From the NCBI GenBank assembly GCA_024685175.1, contig JAIKWD010000012.1, positions 144,694 to 208,693 of the forward strand: a stretch of DNA of 64,000 nt, given 5' to 3'. How positions within the stretch are numbered: position 1 is the first letter of the stretch; each line of letters opens with the position of its first letter. The notes beneath the pieces are model-generated. The model was not told where the DNA came from. It made no database searches and was given only the letters and a program-made list of their open reading frames with translations. Positions 1 through 9,197 of the stretch are shown in pieces. The stretch comes from Bacteroidales bacterium (GTDB taxonomy: Bacteria > Bacteroidota > Bacteroidia > Bacteroidales > WCHB1-69). The position numbers and the translations under genes were made by a program.

Positions 1-1
1 G

Positions 2-571
2 GTGATGGCCGTCCATCGCGGGTTTGCCGACGGCAATGAGAACGTCTATCGCAACGCACCCTGCTGGGAAATCCCCATCGGACTGAAAGTTCAGTTCCCT
101 GATCTGCCCATCCTGTGCGACCCGTCCCATCTCTGCGGTGACACGACGTGGATACCTCAAATCGCCCAAATCGCCCTCAACTACGGCTTCGACGGGATAA
201 TGACGGAATGTCACTACAACCCTGAAGCCGCCCTCAGCGACGCCCAACAGCAACTCACACCAGCCCAATGGGCCCAAATGATAACCTCATTATCCTTCAA
301 AATCAACGCTCCCAACACTGACTTGGTAAAGCAACGCGCTCTACTTGAGAACATCGACACCCAACTCAGCCAACTCCTGGCCAAACGTATGGAAGTGGTC
401 GACCAAATCGCCCGTATCAAAAAGGAGAACAACTTGCCCGTGGTACAGCCGCAACAATGGCAACAAGTCAAGGAGCGCTATATCAAAGAAGGCCAAGACT
501 CTGAATTCCGTGAATTTCTGGAACGGTTTTTGGAACTCCTACACCAAGCATCCGTCAACCGTCAACAATAA
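2..571 (+). CDS. Bifunctional DAHP synthase / chorismate mutase, 3' part
   Basis: Cut off by the left edge of the window; 189 residues remain. The N-terminal half is the end of a KdsA-like (type I beta) DAHP synthase barrel: it starts with VMAVHRGF and has CDPSHLCGDT and a late MTECHYNP motif. Residues about 100-185 form an AroQ-type chorismate mutase helix bundle, with LVKQRALLENIDTQLSQLLA followed by KRMEVVDQIARIK. The fused enzyme catalyses the first step of the shikimate pathway and also the conversion of chorismate to prephenate, an arrangement usual in Bacteroidales that permits feedback control through the mutase domain. The S41 protease gene starts 17 bases downstream on the same strand. 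The first codon is GTG, but it is internal and is not the true start. Confidence 0.9.
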   Translation: MMAVHRGFADGNENVYRNAPCWEIPIGLKVQFPDLPILCDPSHLCGDTTWIPQIAQIALNYGFDGIMTECHYNPEAALSDAQQQLTPAQWAQMITSLSFKINAPNTDLVKQRALLENIDTQLSQLLAKRMEVVDQIARIKKENNLPVVQPQQWQQVKERYIKEGQDSEFREFLERFLELLHQASVNRQQ

Positions 572-588
572 AATATAATCTCTTATCA

Positions 589-2190
589 ATGAACAACAAG
601 ACCTATAGTGGTTGGATCATCTTTCTATATCTGCTGATTGCCTTCTTGTTCGGCGTTTCAGTGGCGGTCAACTTCCTGCCCTCGCGCAAGTCGACCCTTT
701 CGTCCGCCCAGACCAACAAGTTGAACGAGGTGATGAACTACATTGATCGTTATTATGTCGATTCGGTGAATATCGATTCCATTTATGATGCTGCGATAAC
801 ATTGGTGTTGCAAGGTCTTGATCCGCATTCGGCTTACGCGACGCAAGCCGAGAACAAGACGATGATGGAATCTCTGGAAGGGGCTTTTGAAGGGGTCGGT
901 GTCCAATTCAACATTATGAACGACACCGTGATGGTGGTGGCCACCATAGCGGGCGGTCCGGCCGAGAAGGCTGGCGTGCGCGCCGGGGATAGAATAGTGT
1001 CCGTTGACGGAAAATCCATTATCGGCACCACTAACGAAAAGGTTTTCAAGTTGTTGCGTGGCAAGAAGGGCACCAAGGTCAAGGTGGGCGTCCGACGTCC
1101 GGGCATCAAGGATACTTATGCCTACGAAATCATCCGAGACGTAATCCCCACCTACACCGTCGATGTTGCCTACATGATGGATGACCATACCGGTTACATC
1201 AAATTAAAGGAGTTTGCCAACACTACGGTGGAGGAACTTCAGAAAGCCCTGCTTCAATTGCGCAACAAGGGTATGACTTCGCTGATTTTGGACTTGCGCG
1301 GCAATGCCGGCGGGTTCTTGGAGGCCGCCATCGGTGTCAGCGACGAGTTTTTGCCGCGCAATCGCAAAATCGTATCCGTGGAGGGCCTCAAGGTACGTCC
1401 GGAGGTGTTCCGCGCCACCCGCAAAGGCAACTTCGAGAGCGGCCGACTGGTGGTTCTCATCGACGACTTCAGCGCTTCGGCATCCGAAATCGTGGCCGGT
1501 GCCGTGCAAGACAACGACCGTGGATATATAGTGGGACGTCGTTCCTTCGGCAAAGGATTGGTGCAGAGACAGTTCGAGCTGTCCGACAAGTCCAGCATCC
1601 GTCTCACCACCGCGCGCTACCACACACCCAGCGGCCGCTGCATCCAACGCGACTACAAAGACGGCATAGAGGCCTATTACGAGGAGATCTACGATCGCCT
1701 GGCCCGTGGAGAGATGGAGAACATTGACAGCATCAAGCAAGACACCTCCATCGCCTACAAAACCATCGGCGGGCGCACCGTCTACGGCGGCGGCGGCATT
1801 ATGCCCGACCACTTCGTGCCTTTGCACCAAGGTCACGATCTCGACGGCTACTATGCCGTGGCCAACACCTCTGCCTTAATCCAGTATGCCTTCAATTACA
1901 CAAATGAGCATAAACAAGATTTGAAAAAACAGTATCCCGACATCGCCACGTTCATAGCCAAGGCAACCATCAGCGACGCCCAACTGAACCAACTATTGGC
2001 TTACTATAAAAAACTCTCTGGAAAAGCGGCACCCACGCTTTCGGCCAATTCCCGAAAAGAACTAAAGGTATGGACCAAAGCGCTTATCGGCCGCAACCTC
2101 TTTGGCGACGACGCCTTCTATCCCGTCATCAACCAGACCGACGAGACAATTATCAAGGCACGTCAAGTGCTAAAAGGGAAGAAACAATGA
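589..2190 (+). CDS. S41 family carboxy-terminal processing protease
   Basis: 533 residues, the usual length of a Bacteroidota CtpA/Prc-like protease. An uncleaved signal or membrane anchor spans about residues 9-28. A PDZ domain follows (about 90-175, with AGVRAGDRIVSVDG). The S41 catalytic core contains FSASASEIVAGAV and, 25 residues on, RRSFGKGLVQ. By alignment with the family, Ser297 and Lys322 are the catalytic dyad. The enzyme would sit in the periplasm on the inner membrane and trim C-termini of envelope proteins. It may be read from the upstream DAHP synthase gene (17-base gap) and ends at a bidirectional hairpin terminator shared with the convergent M16 protease gene. Confidence 0.93.
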   Translation: MNNKTYSGWIIFLYLLIAFLFGVSVAVNFLPSRKSTLSSAQTNKLNEVMNYIDRYYVDSVNIDSIYDAAITLVLQGLDPHSAYATQAENKTMMESLEGAFEGVGVQFNIMNDTVMVVATIAGGPAEKAGVRAGDRIVSVDGKSIIGTTNEKVFKLLRGKKGTKVKVGVRRPGIKDTYAYEIIRDVIPTYTVDVAYMMDDHTGYIKLKEFANTTVEELQKALLQLRNKGMTSLILDLRGNAGGFLEAAIGVSDEFLPRNRKIVSVEGLKVRPEVFRATRKGNFESGRLVVLIDDFSASASEIVAGAVQDNDRGYIVGRRSFGKGLVQRQFELSDKSSIRLTTARYHTPSGRCIQRDYKDGIEAYYEEIYDRLARGEMENIDSIKQDTSIAYKTIGGRTVYGGGGIMPDHFVPLHQGHDLDGYYAVANTSALIQYAFNYTNEHKQDLKKQYPDIATFIAKATISDAQLNQLLAYYKKLSGKAAPTLSANSRKELKVWTKALIGRNLFGDDAFYPVINQTDETIIKARQVLKGKKQ

Positions 2191-2246
2191 CAAGTATTTC
2201 TAATGTGACTCGCCGACTTGGTTTTTCCGATCCCATTGGAAAAAAA

Positions 2247-2277
2247 AACGCGGAACCGAGATTGTCGATTCCGCGTT
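2247..2277. terminator. Bidirectional intrinsic terminator between S41 and M16 genes
   Basis: Nine-base arms AACGCGGAA and TTCCGCGTT, extended by three inner pairs after one mismatch, around a short loop. A run of A lies on the left and of T on the right, so each strand has a hairpin followed by a U-tract. It serves both convergent genes. Confidence 0.85.
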
Positions 2278-2301
2278 TTTGTTGCTAAAAGCATAGAGGG
2301 T

Positions 2302-5211
2302 TTAGTATCCGAAGATCTCCTCCAAGGAGAGCGTCGTCACTTTGCCGTATTTCTCCAAGCCTTTCAAGTCGACTTCGTCCTTGTTGCCCAGCACGACAAC
2401 CGCGCGCTTCTGTCCCTTGATATAGCTCTTGTTGAAGTTCACTACGTCGTTGAGCGTCAACTTTTGGATGGCGTTGAAGTTGTCCTTGTCGGGCGAAGCC
2501 TTGAGGCCCATCCTCTCGCAAGTCAGATAGTAATAGATAATGGACATCTTGCGGGTTCTGTCGGTACGATACTTTGCGTCAATGGCGGTCTTTGCCAGGT
2601 CGAAATTGAGCTGTGACTGCGGCATATTGTCCAACAGGTCGGTGAAGGCCTCTATAGCGTCAATCAGTTTGTCGTTCTGGGTGCCGATGTGGGTCATATT
2701 ATAGTTGTACTTGCCCTTCTGGCTCGGCTCCACGTAGTAGGCCGCAGCGGAGTAGGCTAAGGAGCGCTTTTCACGGATTTCTTGGAAGACGATGGAGTTC
2801 ATACTGCCACCGAAATACTCGTTGTACATCTCAATTTGCGGACTCAAAGTCCAATTGGCCGGAACGGAGGTCGAGAGTTGGCGACAGAGCGACTGCTTGG
2901 CGTCGTAGTGTGCGAAATAGACCTTGTTGTCCTTCGTAGGTTGTATGTCAATGTCTGCCCCTTTCTTCATCGGTTTTTTGGCCGGATGCACACTATGCTT
3001 GTCGGCAACCACCTTCTGCAAGTCGGAGAGACTCAAGTCGCCGTAGTAGAGGATACGTTGCGGTTGGGAGGTCATCGTCTTGATTTGGCTGATGATGTCC
3101 TGCGCTTTCAACTTCTGCAACTCGTCGTTAGTGACGAAATACTTGAACTTGTTTTCCTTGCCATAGGATGCATAAGAAAGCATTTCTTGGAAGATGTTGT
3201 TCTGGCGGGATTTGGCATCGTTACGCATTTTCAGGATGTCTCCGACGGCATTTTGGACCGACTCGTCGGAGATCTTAGGATAGTTTAGGATATCTTCCAC
3301 GATGGCCATTGCCTTCTCCATATTTTCGCTCAGACCATTGATGCTGACCGTAGTATATTCGTCGCCGAAACGGATGTTGTAGTTGCAGGCAAGGTCATAC
3401 ATCTCGCGGTTGATTTGGCTTAGACTGCGGTGCTCGCTTTCCAGTTGGTCGATGAATCCGTTGACAACGCTGGATTTCTTCTCATATTGGTATCCATAGT
3501 TATAGCGATAAGCCAAGTTGAAGCGGCCGTTGTCTGTGTTCTGAACATACAATACTTCGTTGCCGTTGGCTTTGCCCTTCTTCATATCCTTGTTGAAATC
3601 GACGAACATCGGCTCAATAGGCTTCACTTTCATATCCTTGACCTCCTTGAGGAACGGGCTCTCCACGTCACGGTTCATCACCACAGGCGTGATTTCGGGC
3701 TTGTCGACCTTCTGCACATTGCGTTGTTCGCCCTGACGCTTGTATACCACAACATAGTTGTTATTCTTGAAGATGCGTTTTGCAAAATCAATGACATCTT
3801 CTTTGGTGACCATACTCATATTCTCGGTCTCGTTGACAATGTCTTGCCAATCTCTGTGAGCGATGTATGCGAAAGCCATCTGCATACCACGATTTACGTT
3901 GCTCTCCAACGAGGTCATATCACTAAGTTTGCGATTGTTGATGGCAGCGGTAAGCAGGTCGGCGTCCCAGTTACCGGACTTCAGCACTTCAATTTGTTGC
4001 AGCAACAGGTCCTTCAGCTCCTCCAAGGTTTGGCCTTGTTTGGGCATACCCGTGAGGCGGAAGTAGGCGTAGTCGTTAAGGTCGCTCACACCAGAAGCAG
4101 CATATTGAGCTAATTGCTTTTGATTGATGTTCTCGTCAATGATACCGCAGGAGCCGTTCATCAAAACAGCGTCAACCATCTCGGCGAGTAGCACGTCGCG
4201 GGAGCCTGTGCCTGCGTCAATTCGGAAAGCAATCTGCACATTCTCGGGCTCAAGACCATAGACCTCAGCCGTCTTTACCTCACGAATGGGTTTTTCGTGC
4301 ACGTAAGTGAAGTCGGGAACGAAACGGGGTTGGATCTTTCCGAAATATTTGTCAATCAACTTGATGGCCTCATCGGGATCAAAGTCGCCCGACATGGCGA
4401 TACAGTAGTTGTTAGGCACATAATAGTTGTAAAAATGTTTGTTGATGTTGGTCAAAGAGGGATTTTTAAGGTGCTCAATGGTGCCAATAGTGGTCTGTGT
4501 TCCATAGGGATGATGCGGGAACAACATTTCGTTAAGTTTTTCGTAGGCAGTACGAGAATCTTTGGCCATATTCATGTTTTTCTCCTCGTAAACGGCTTCC
4601 AACTCGGTATGGAAAAGACGGAAGACAGGATTGGCAAAACGCTCGCCTTCAATTTTCAGCCAACGCTCCAATTCGTTGCTGGGAATGTCCTCTTGATAAA
4701 CAGTCATGTCGTTGGAGGTAAAAGCGTTGGTACCTTGTGCACCAATCATTGACATCATCTTGTCGTACTCGTTCGGAATGGCATATTTGGACGCCTCGTA
4801 GGAAACGGAGTCGATTTGGTGATAAATGGCCTTCCGTTGTGCAGGGTCGGTGGTGTGGTTATAGACCTCGTACAATGCCTCTATCTTCTTGAGCTGCTCT
4901 TGCTCTTTGGGCCAGTCGAGAGTGCCGAAGTGGGTGGTGCCTTTGAACATCAGATGTTCGAGATAGTGGGAAAGTCCCGTGGACTCGGCGGGGTCGTTCT
5001 TGCTGCCCACACGCACGGCGATGTAAGTCTGGATACGCGGTTCATCCTTGTTGACGGACATATAGACCTGCAAACCGTTGTCAAGGGTGTAGTGGATGAC
5101 CTTCATCGGGTCGTTCTCGTAAGTCTTCTTGTGATAGTTTTGGGCGCTAAGGCTGACGGTCAGAAGACAACAAACCGCCATAAAGAAAGCCCGAATCAGG
5201 TTTTTTTTCAT
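2302..5211 (-). CDS. M16 family zinc metallopeptidase (two-domain, secreted)
   Basis: 969 residues with a signal peptide (about 1-23, ending LSAQ). The N-terminal M16 unit carries the inverted zinc motif HYLEH (His82, Glu85, His86) and a downstream YEEKNMN segment holding the third zinc ligand. A second pair of M16 domains follows without an intact HxxEH, as expected for the inactive partner half of pitrilysin-type enzymes. It is predicted to degrade peptides in the periplasm or at the outer membrane. The gene is divergent from grpE and its 3' end shares the terminator with the S41 gene. The start is the only Met that gives a signal peptide. Confidence 0.93.
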   Translation of the reverse strand: MKKNLIRAFFMAVCCLLTVSLSAQNYHKKTYENDPMKVIHYTLDNGLQVYMSVNKDEPRIQTYIAVRVGSKNDPAESTGLSHYLEHLMFKGTTHFGTLDWPKEQEQLKKIEALYEVYNHTTDPAQRKAIYHQIDSVSYEASKYAIPNEYDKMMSMIGAQGTNAFTSNDMTVYQEDIPSNELERWLKIEGERFANPVFRLFHTELEAVYEEKNMNMAKDSRTAYEKLNEMLFPHHPYGTQTTIGTIEHLKNPSLTNINKHFYNYYVPNNYCIAMSGDFDPDEAIKLIDKYFGKIQPRFVPDFTYVHEKPIREVKTAEVYGLEPENVQIAFRIDAGTGSRDVLLAEMVDAVLMNGSCGIIDENINQKQLAQYAASGVSDLNDYAYFRLTGMPKQGQTLEELKDLLLQQIEVLKSGNWDADLLTAAINNRKLSDMTSLESNVNRGMQMAFAYIAHRDWQDIVNETENMSMVTKEDVIDFAKRIFKNNNYVVVYKRQGEQRNVQKVDKPEITPVVMNRDVESPFLKEVKDMKVKPIEPMFVDFNKDMKKGKANGNEVLYVQNTDNGRFNLAYRYNYGYQYEKKSSVVNGFIDQLESEHRSLSQINREMYDLACNYNIRFGDEYTTVSINGLSENMEKAMAIVEDILNYPKISDESVQNAVGDILKMRNDAKSRQNNIFQEMLSYASYGKENKFKYFVTNDELQKLKAQDIISQIKTMTSQPQRILYYGDLSLSDLQKVVADKHSVHPAKKPMKKGADIDIQPTKDNKVYFAHYDAKQSLCRQLSTSVPANWTLSPQIEMYNEYFGGSMNSIVFQEIREKRSLAYSAAAYYVEPSQKGKYNYNMTHIGTQNDKLIDAIEAFTDLLDNMPQSQLNFDLAKTAIDAKYRTDRTRKMSIIYYYLTCERMGLKASPDKDNFNAIQKLTLNDVVNFNKSYIKGQKRAVVVLGNKDEVDLKGLEKYGKVTTLSLEEIFGY

Positions 5212-5309
5212 AAAGTCGTAATAATTATGTTGTTATAAAAGATTAATAATCTATTGATTGCGTTTTTCGCGGTGCGAAAATAACAAAAATTCATCAATAC
5301 CACAAAAAG

Positions 5310-5317
5310 CAAAACTA
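5310..5317 (-). promoter_or_regulatory. Candidate -7 box of the M16 gene
   Basis: Reads TAGTTTTG on the minus strand, fitting the Bacteroidota TAnnTTTG box about 100 bases ahead of the M16 start. No clear -33 element is visible. Confidence 0.4.
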
Positions 5318-5333
5318 TTAACCCCATGGATAT

Positions 5334-5341
5334 TATTTTTG
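5334..5341 (+). promoter_or_regulatory. Candidate -7 box of grpE-dnaJ
   Basis: TATTTTTG matches TAnnTTTG, leaving a leader of about 85 bases. The leader contains the small palindrome TGTCATTGACA at 5375-5385. I see no CIRCE element. Confidence 0.5.
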
Positions 5342-5434
5342 GCAAATTATTTGCTTAAACTAAGGCTGCAGCAATGTCATTGACAGGGCTGCTCTTTAAG
5401 TATGAATTGTTAAATCATTATAAATAAAAACGAT

Positions 5435-6055
5435 ATGGAAGACGAAGAGAAAGTTGAATCCACGGAAGAACCTGTAACTCAACCTCAAGAAGAAGAAGTT
5501 GCTGAGCCCAATACTGACAATTTGACGGAAGAAACTGACACCCAAAAGAAGGGTGGCATGTTTTCAAGAAAAAATAAAGACAAAGCCAAGATTCAAGAAC
5601 TTGAAAAGCAACTGGAAAACCTGAAAATCGAAAAGGCGGAGATCAACGATCGTTTCTTGCGTCTCTACTCTGAGTTTGACAATTACAAAAAACGTGTCAA
5701 CAAGGAGAAGTTGGATTTGATTTCTACCGCTTCGGAGAAGGTTTTTGTCAATTTGCTCCCCATAATTGACGACTTTGAGCGTGCCATTGCAGCCAATGAA
5801 AAAGTGGAAGACATCAATGCCGTGAAAGAGGGTTTCAACCTGATCTATAACAAGCTATTGCAACTGTTGAAGCGCTTCGATGTCGAGGAGATTGCCGCCA
5901 AAGGTGAAAAATTCGATACTGATTACCACGAGGCGGTGACACATTTCCCGACGGACAAGGAGGAGGAGAAGGGCAAAGTCATCGATGTCACTGAGAAAGG
6001 CTACAAAATCAAGGACAAGGTGATTCGTTATTCCAAGGTTGTAGTAGGACAATAA
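5435..6055 (+). CDS. grpE: GrpE nucleotide exchange factor
   Basis: 206 residues. The first 45 are acidic and disordered, followed by a basic patch, a long coiled coil (about 48-105, with FDNYKKRVNKEK) and the C-terminal beta domain (about 150-206, with EKFDTDYHEAV and KVIRYSKVVVGQ). It releases ADP from DnaK in the cytosol. The gene lies 15 bases ahead of dnaJ, so the two are presumably cotranscribed; dnaK is not in the window. Confidence 0.96.
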   Translation: MEDEEKVESTEEPVTQPQEEEVAEPNTDNLTEETDTQKKGGMFSRKNKDKAKIQELEKQLENLKIEKAEINDRFLRLYSEFDNYKKRVNKEKLDLISTASEKVFVNLLPIIDDFERAIAANEKVEDINAVKEGFNLIYNKLLQLLKRFDVEEIAAKGEKFDTDYHEAVTHFPTDKEEEKGKVIDVTEKGYKIKDKVIRYSKVVVGQ

Positions 6056-6070
6056 TAAAAAGGAATTGTT

Positions 6071-7246
6071 ATGGCAGAAAAAAGGGATTATTATGAAGTG
6101 CTTGGCGTAGAAAAAGGCGCCAGCGCTGACGAGATAAAGAAGGCGTACCGCAAGAAGGCGATGCAGTACCATCCTGACCGTTGGACTAATGGAACGGAGC
6201 AGGAAAAAAAAGATGCCGAGGAGAAGTTCAAGGAGGCTGCCGAGGCATACGATGTGCTGAGCAACCCAGACAAGCGTTCCCGTTATGACCAATTCGGCCA
6301 TGCAGGTATGGGTGGAGCGGCATCCGACTTCTCGGGTTTTGACATCAGCGACATTTTCTCCCATTTTTCCGATGTTTTCGGCGGCATGGGCGGTGGCTTC
6401 GGTTTCGGCGACTTGTTCGGCGGCGGTTCCAACTCCGGCGGCAAACGTGTTCGCAAAGGCGGCAATATTCGCATCAAAGTGAAACTCACTCTTGAAGAAG
6501 TGGCCAAACCTACCGAAAAAAAGGTCAAAATCAGCAAATACGTACCTTGTGAACATTGTCATGGCACCGGTGCCAAGGACGAGCATAGCAAGGAGACCTG
6601 CCCCACCTGCCATGGCAGCGGCCAAGTGGTGCGCCAGCAGCGCAGCATGTTCGGCATCATCCAACAAGCCTCCGTCTGCCCTCAATGCAACGGCTCCGGT
6701 GAAATCATCAAGGACCCCTGCCCACACTGCCACGGCAACGGAATCGTGCAAGGCGAAGAGGTCATCCAAATGACTATCCCCGCAGGTGTGGACAACGGCA
6801 TGCAACTTACTGTGCGCGGCAAAGGTCACGCCGCGGCCAACGGCGGCATCAATGGCGACTTGCTCGTAGCCATCGAAGTGGCCGACCACGACATCTTTGA
6901 ACGTGACGGCAATAATCTGTACCTTAACTACTATATCAGCTTCCCGCAGGCAGCCCTCGGTTCCTCCGTTGAAATACCTACCCTCACAGGCAAAGCCAAG
7001 ATTAAAATCGCCGCAGGTACACAAGGTGGTCAAATTCTGCGGCTCCAAGGCAAAGGACTCCCCGAACTGAACTCCCGCAATATCGGCGACCTTATCGTCA
7101 ACGTAAACGTTTGGACACCCAAGAATCTCAATCGCGAAGAAAAAGAACTTCTCGAAAAACTAAGCGATCACGATAACTTCGTCCCCAAACCAGGCAAAAA
7201 CGAACGCAGCGTCTTCAACCGCGTGAGACAGTTCTTCAGAGACTAA
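6071..7246 (+). CDS. dnaJ: Chaperone DnaJ (Hsp40)
   Basis: 391 residues, class I DnaJ. The J domain (1-70) has the HPD motif at residues 34-36, then a Gly/Phe-rich linker (about 75-130), then four CxxCxGxG zinc repeats (CEHCHGTG, CPTCHGSG, CPQCNGSG, CPHCHGNG), then the substrate-binding domains. It delivers unfolded clients to DnaK and stimulates its ATPase. It is the second gene of the grpE-dnaJ pair. Its stop is two bases from the stop of the convergent HsdR-N-like gene, leaving no room for a separate terminator. Confidence 0.97.
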   Translation: MAEKRDYYEVLGVEKGASADEIKKAYRKKAMQYHPDRWTNGTEQEKKDAEEKFKEAAEAYDVLSNPDKRSRYDQFGHAGMGGAASDFSGFDISDIFSHFSDVFGGMGGGFGFGDLFGGGSNSGGKRVRKGGNIRIKVKLTLEEVAKPTEKKVKISKYVPCEHCHGTGAKDEHSKETCPTCHGSGQVVRQQRSMFGIIQQASVCPQCNGSGEIIKDPCPHCHGNGIVQGEEVIQMTIPAGVDNGMQLTVRGKGHAAANGGINGDLLVAIEVADHDIFERDGNNLYLNYYISFPQAALGSSVEIPTLTGKAKIKIAAGTQGGQILRLQGKGLPELNSRNIGDLIVNVNVWTPKNLNREEKELLEKLSDHDNFVPKPGKNERSVFNRVRQFFRD

Positions 7247-7248
7247 TC

Positions 7249-7662
7249 TTAAAATTCTATTCTTTGAATCTCCTCGGTGTCAAAATCGATGGTGAAAAAA
7301 TATTGTGTCCTTCCATTCGTGACACCCAACACTGGGGCGCGTAGAGTTTTGTTGTAACGTCCCGCCTGTTCCACCACCGCTTGGGTAATCTCCACATCCG
7401 GAGCCTTGCACTCGATTACCACTTGCGGTTTAAGATCGTTTCCGAATATCACCAAGTCATATCGACGCGTCATACCATTGACAGTGATCGCCTTTTCCAC
7501 GGACATGTGCGAAGCAGGGATTCCTCTCACATTGAGAAAAAACAAGATCAGCTGTTGACGCACATTTTCTTCCGGGGTAAGTGCCACCCACTTGCGTCGG
7601 ACAGGGTCGAAGACCTCCTCTTTCCCCTCCTTGGTCCTTTTCTTGAAACTATACTCCATCAT
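7249..7662 (-). CDS. Small HsdR N-terminal-type nuclease-fold protein
   Basis: 137 residues matching only the N-terminal nuclease domain of type I restriction R subunits. A PD-(D/E)xK core is visible: RYDLVIFG (Asp69), then VVIECKAP (Glu84 and Lys86). No helicase, methylase or specificity subunit lies nearby, so this is the free-standing form that is common in Bacteroidota and has no established role. The catalytic residues look intact, so activity on DNA or RNA is possible but unproven. Its start overlaps the stop of nspC by 4 bases (ATGA), so it is translated after nspC in one operon. Confidence 0.72.
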   Translation of the reverse strand: MMEYSFKKRTKEGKEEVFDPVRRKWVALTPEENVRQQLILFFLNVRGIPASHMSVEKAITVNGMTRRYDLVIFGNDLKPQVVIECKAPDVEITQAVVEQAGRYNKTLRAPVLGVTNGRTQYFFTIDFDTEEIQRIEF

Positions 7663-8813
7663 CCCAATTTTGCCTTGTAGGACTCGTAATCGCCTGGCAC
7701 CGAAAGAAGTTCAAACTCGCCGTCTTTGCGAATCATACCGATGGAGGGATGGTGAACGCCGTTGAAGAAGGTGGTCTTTACCATCGTGTAGTGAATCATA
7801 TCGTCGAAGACAATGCGATCGCCGGGCTCCAACGGCTCTGGAAAGGCGAAGTCGCCCATCCCGATGAAGTCGCCGGCCAAGCACGAGCACCCGCCAAGGC
7901 GATAGACGTGCTTGCTATCGGGCGTCGGCTCTGTGGCACCGAGCACCGTGGGCTTGTAAGGCATCTCCAGACAGTCGGGCAGATGGCATGAAAAGGAGAT
8001 GTTAAGCATCGCAATCTTGATGCCCTTGTTCACGACGATGTCCTCCACCGTGGACGTGAGCACACCAGTTTGCCAACCCACAGCCTCACCGGGCTCGAGG
8101 ATGACCTCTTGCACGTTGGGATGCCGGGCCTTGAAATCCTTGAGGACTCGAATCAGATGCGCAATGTCGTAGTCGGCGCGCGTGATGTGGTGACCACCGC
8201 CCATATTCACCCACTTGCACTGGTCAATGTAGTGGCTGAATCGCTGCTCAAACGCCTCCAGACAGCGCTCGAGGGCAAAACTGTCGTTCTCGCAGAGCAC
8301 GTGGAAATGCAGGCCCTCTATGCCTTCGGGCAGGTCGGCGGGCATACCCTCGGCCAGAATGCCGAGACGCGAGCCAGGTAAGGCGGGATTGTAAAGGTCA
8401 GTCTCTATTTCCGAATATTCGGGGTTGACACGCAAGCCGAAACTCACGCGCTTGGGACTGGCGAGCGCTTGCGCGCGATATTTATCCCATTGACTTAACG
8501 AATTGAATGTCAAATGACTGCTATAGATGAGCAGTTGTCCGAACTCCTCCTCCAGATACACGGGGGCGTAGGTGTGTGCGTCGCAGCACATCTCCTCGGC
8601 GATGAGTCGCGCCTCGTTGAGCGAGGAAGCGGTGGCGCCGGCCAGATATTGCTTGATAAGAGGAAAGGAACGCCAGAATGAGTATCCTTTCAATGCGCAG
8701 ATGATGGAAACGCCCGCTTCTTGCTGCACGAGGTTCAGCAGCTGCAGATTGGCTTCCAATGCTTCTTCCGATTGAATATAACACGGGGATGGTAGAGAGT
8801 CAAACTTGGTCAT
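7659..8813 (-). CDS. nspC: Carboxynorspermidine decarboxylase
   Basis: 384 residues, fold III PLP-dependent decarboxylase of the alanine-racemase/ornithine-decarboxylase superfamily. The PLP lysine is Lys42 in CALKGYSFW. A GLHFHVLCEN segment and the C-terminal GGCSCLAGDFIG carry the residues typical of NspC. It makes spermidine or norspermidine from the carboxylated precursor, the usual polyamine route in gut Bacteroidales. The partner dehydrogenase gene is not in the window. It is probably transcribed from the promoter ahead of the small upstream membrane-protein gene. Confidence 0.92.
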   Translation of the reverse strand: MTKFDSLPSPCYIQSEEALEANLQLLNLVQQEAGVSIICALKGYSFWRSFPLIKQYLAGATASSLNEARLIAEEMCCDAHTYAPVYLEEEFGQLLIYSSHLTFNSLSQWDKYRAQALASPKRVSFGLRVNPEYSEIETDLYNPALPGSRLGILAEGMPADLPEGIEGLHFHVLCENDSFALERCLEAFEQRFSHYIDQCKWVNMGGGHHITRADYDIAHLIRVLKDFKARHPNVQEVILEPGEAVGWQTGVLTSTVEDIVVNKGIKIAMLNISFSCHLPDCLEMPYKPTVLGATEPTPDSKHVYRLGGCSCLAGDFIGMGDFAFPEPLEPGDRIVFDDMIHYTMVKTTFFNGVHHPSIGMIRKDGEFELLSVPGDYESYKAKLG

Positions 8814-8817
8814 ATTT

Positions 8818-8845
8818 GTGATTTATGATTAGTGAATGGCGAGCA
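8818..8845. repeat. Short heptad-period repeat ahead of nspC
   Basis: Four consecutive 7-base units (GTGATTT, ATGATTA, GTGAATG, GCGAGCA) with weak similarity to the heptad arrays found elsewhere in the window. Too short to be certain alone. Confidence 0.4.
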
Positions 8846-8854
8846 GCTGTCTTG

Positions 8855-9058
8855 TTATCCCACGATTTTTCCCAAAAGTGTAAAAAGGGCCAAGATAACG
8901 AGCGTTGCACCTCCGACTATCGTTAAGATGTTGCCGCCATGCCATTTAAACAACAAAAACACAATTCCTAAAATAAGGATAATCAATGCATAAATAAAAA
9001 GTTTTTTCATAAAAGCCTTGTAGGCGGCGGAATTGAAAAGGTCTTTAATATTTCCCAT
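8855..9058 (-). CDS. Small two-helix membrane protein, GldL-N-like
   Basis: 67 residues when started at 9058 (MGNIKDLF). An earlier ATG at 9088 lies within a few bases of the promoter -7 box and cannot be in the mRNA leader, so the shorter start is chosen. Two hydrophobic helices (about 20-38 and 44-62) are joined by FKWHGGN. The pattern FK-x-H-x-GN between helices recalls the N-terminal membrane part of the gliding/T9SS motor protein GldL, but the cytoplasmic part is absent, so a motor role is not claimed. It lies upstream of nspC in the same direction. Confidence 0.6.
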   Translation of the reverse strand: MGNIKDLFNSAAYKAFMKKLFIYALIILILGIVFLLFKWHGGNILTIVGGATLVILALFTLLGKIVG

Positions 9059-9077
9059 AATGATGTTTTTGGATATG

Positions 9078-9085
9078 CAAAGGTA
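9078..9085 (-). promoter_or_regulatory. -7 box ahead of the small membrane protein and nspC
   Basis: TACCTTTG on the minus strand, preceded by a T-rich stretch. It decides the start of the downstream gene because transcription must begin just left of it. Confidence 0.6.
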
Positions 9086-9145
9086 CAAAAAATCACTTCT
9101 TGTAAGAGAATTATATTCCGGTGGTGTTTGATTTTCGCGACTTGT

Positions 9146-9175
9146 AAAAAAACAGGGGACCCTTCCGAGTCCCCT
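9146..9175 (-). terminator. Terminator of the aminotransferase gene
   Basis: GGGGAC and GTCCCC arms with an 8-base loop. On the minus strand the hairpin is followed by seven T. It begins about 23 bases after the aminotransferase stop. Confidence 0.8.
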
Positions 9176-9197
9176 TTATTCTCATTTCTCAATAAGA

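Noticed and set aside
5855..7048. 397-codon open frame antisense to grpE/dnaJ
   Set aside because: Spans two genes of a well-supported operon on the other strand and has no family features.
9059..9088. Longer N-terminus of the small membrane protein
   Set aside because: The ATG at 9088 lies three bases from the -7 box at 9078-9085, so it would not be transcribed as part of the leader.
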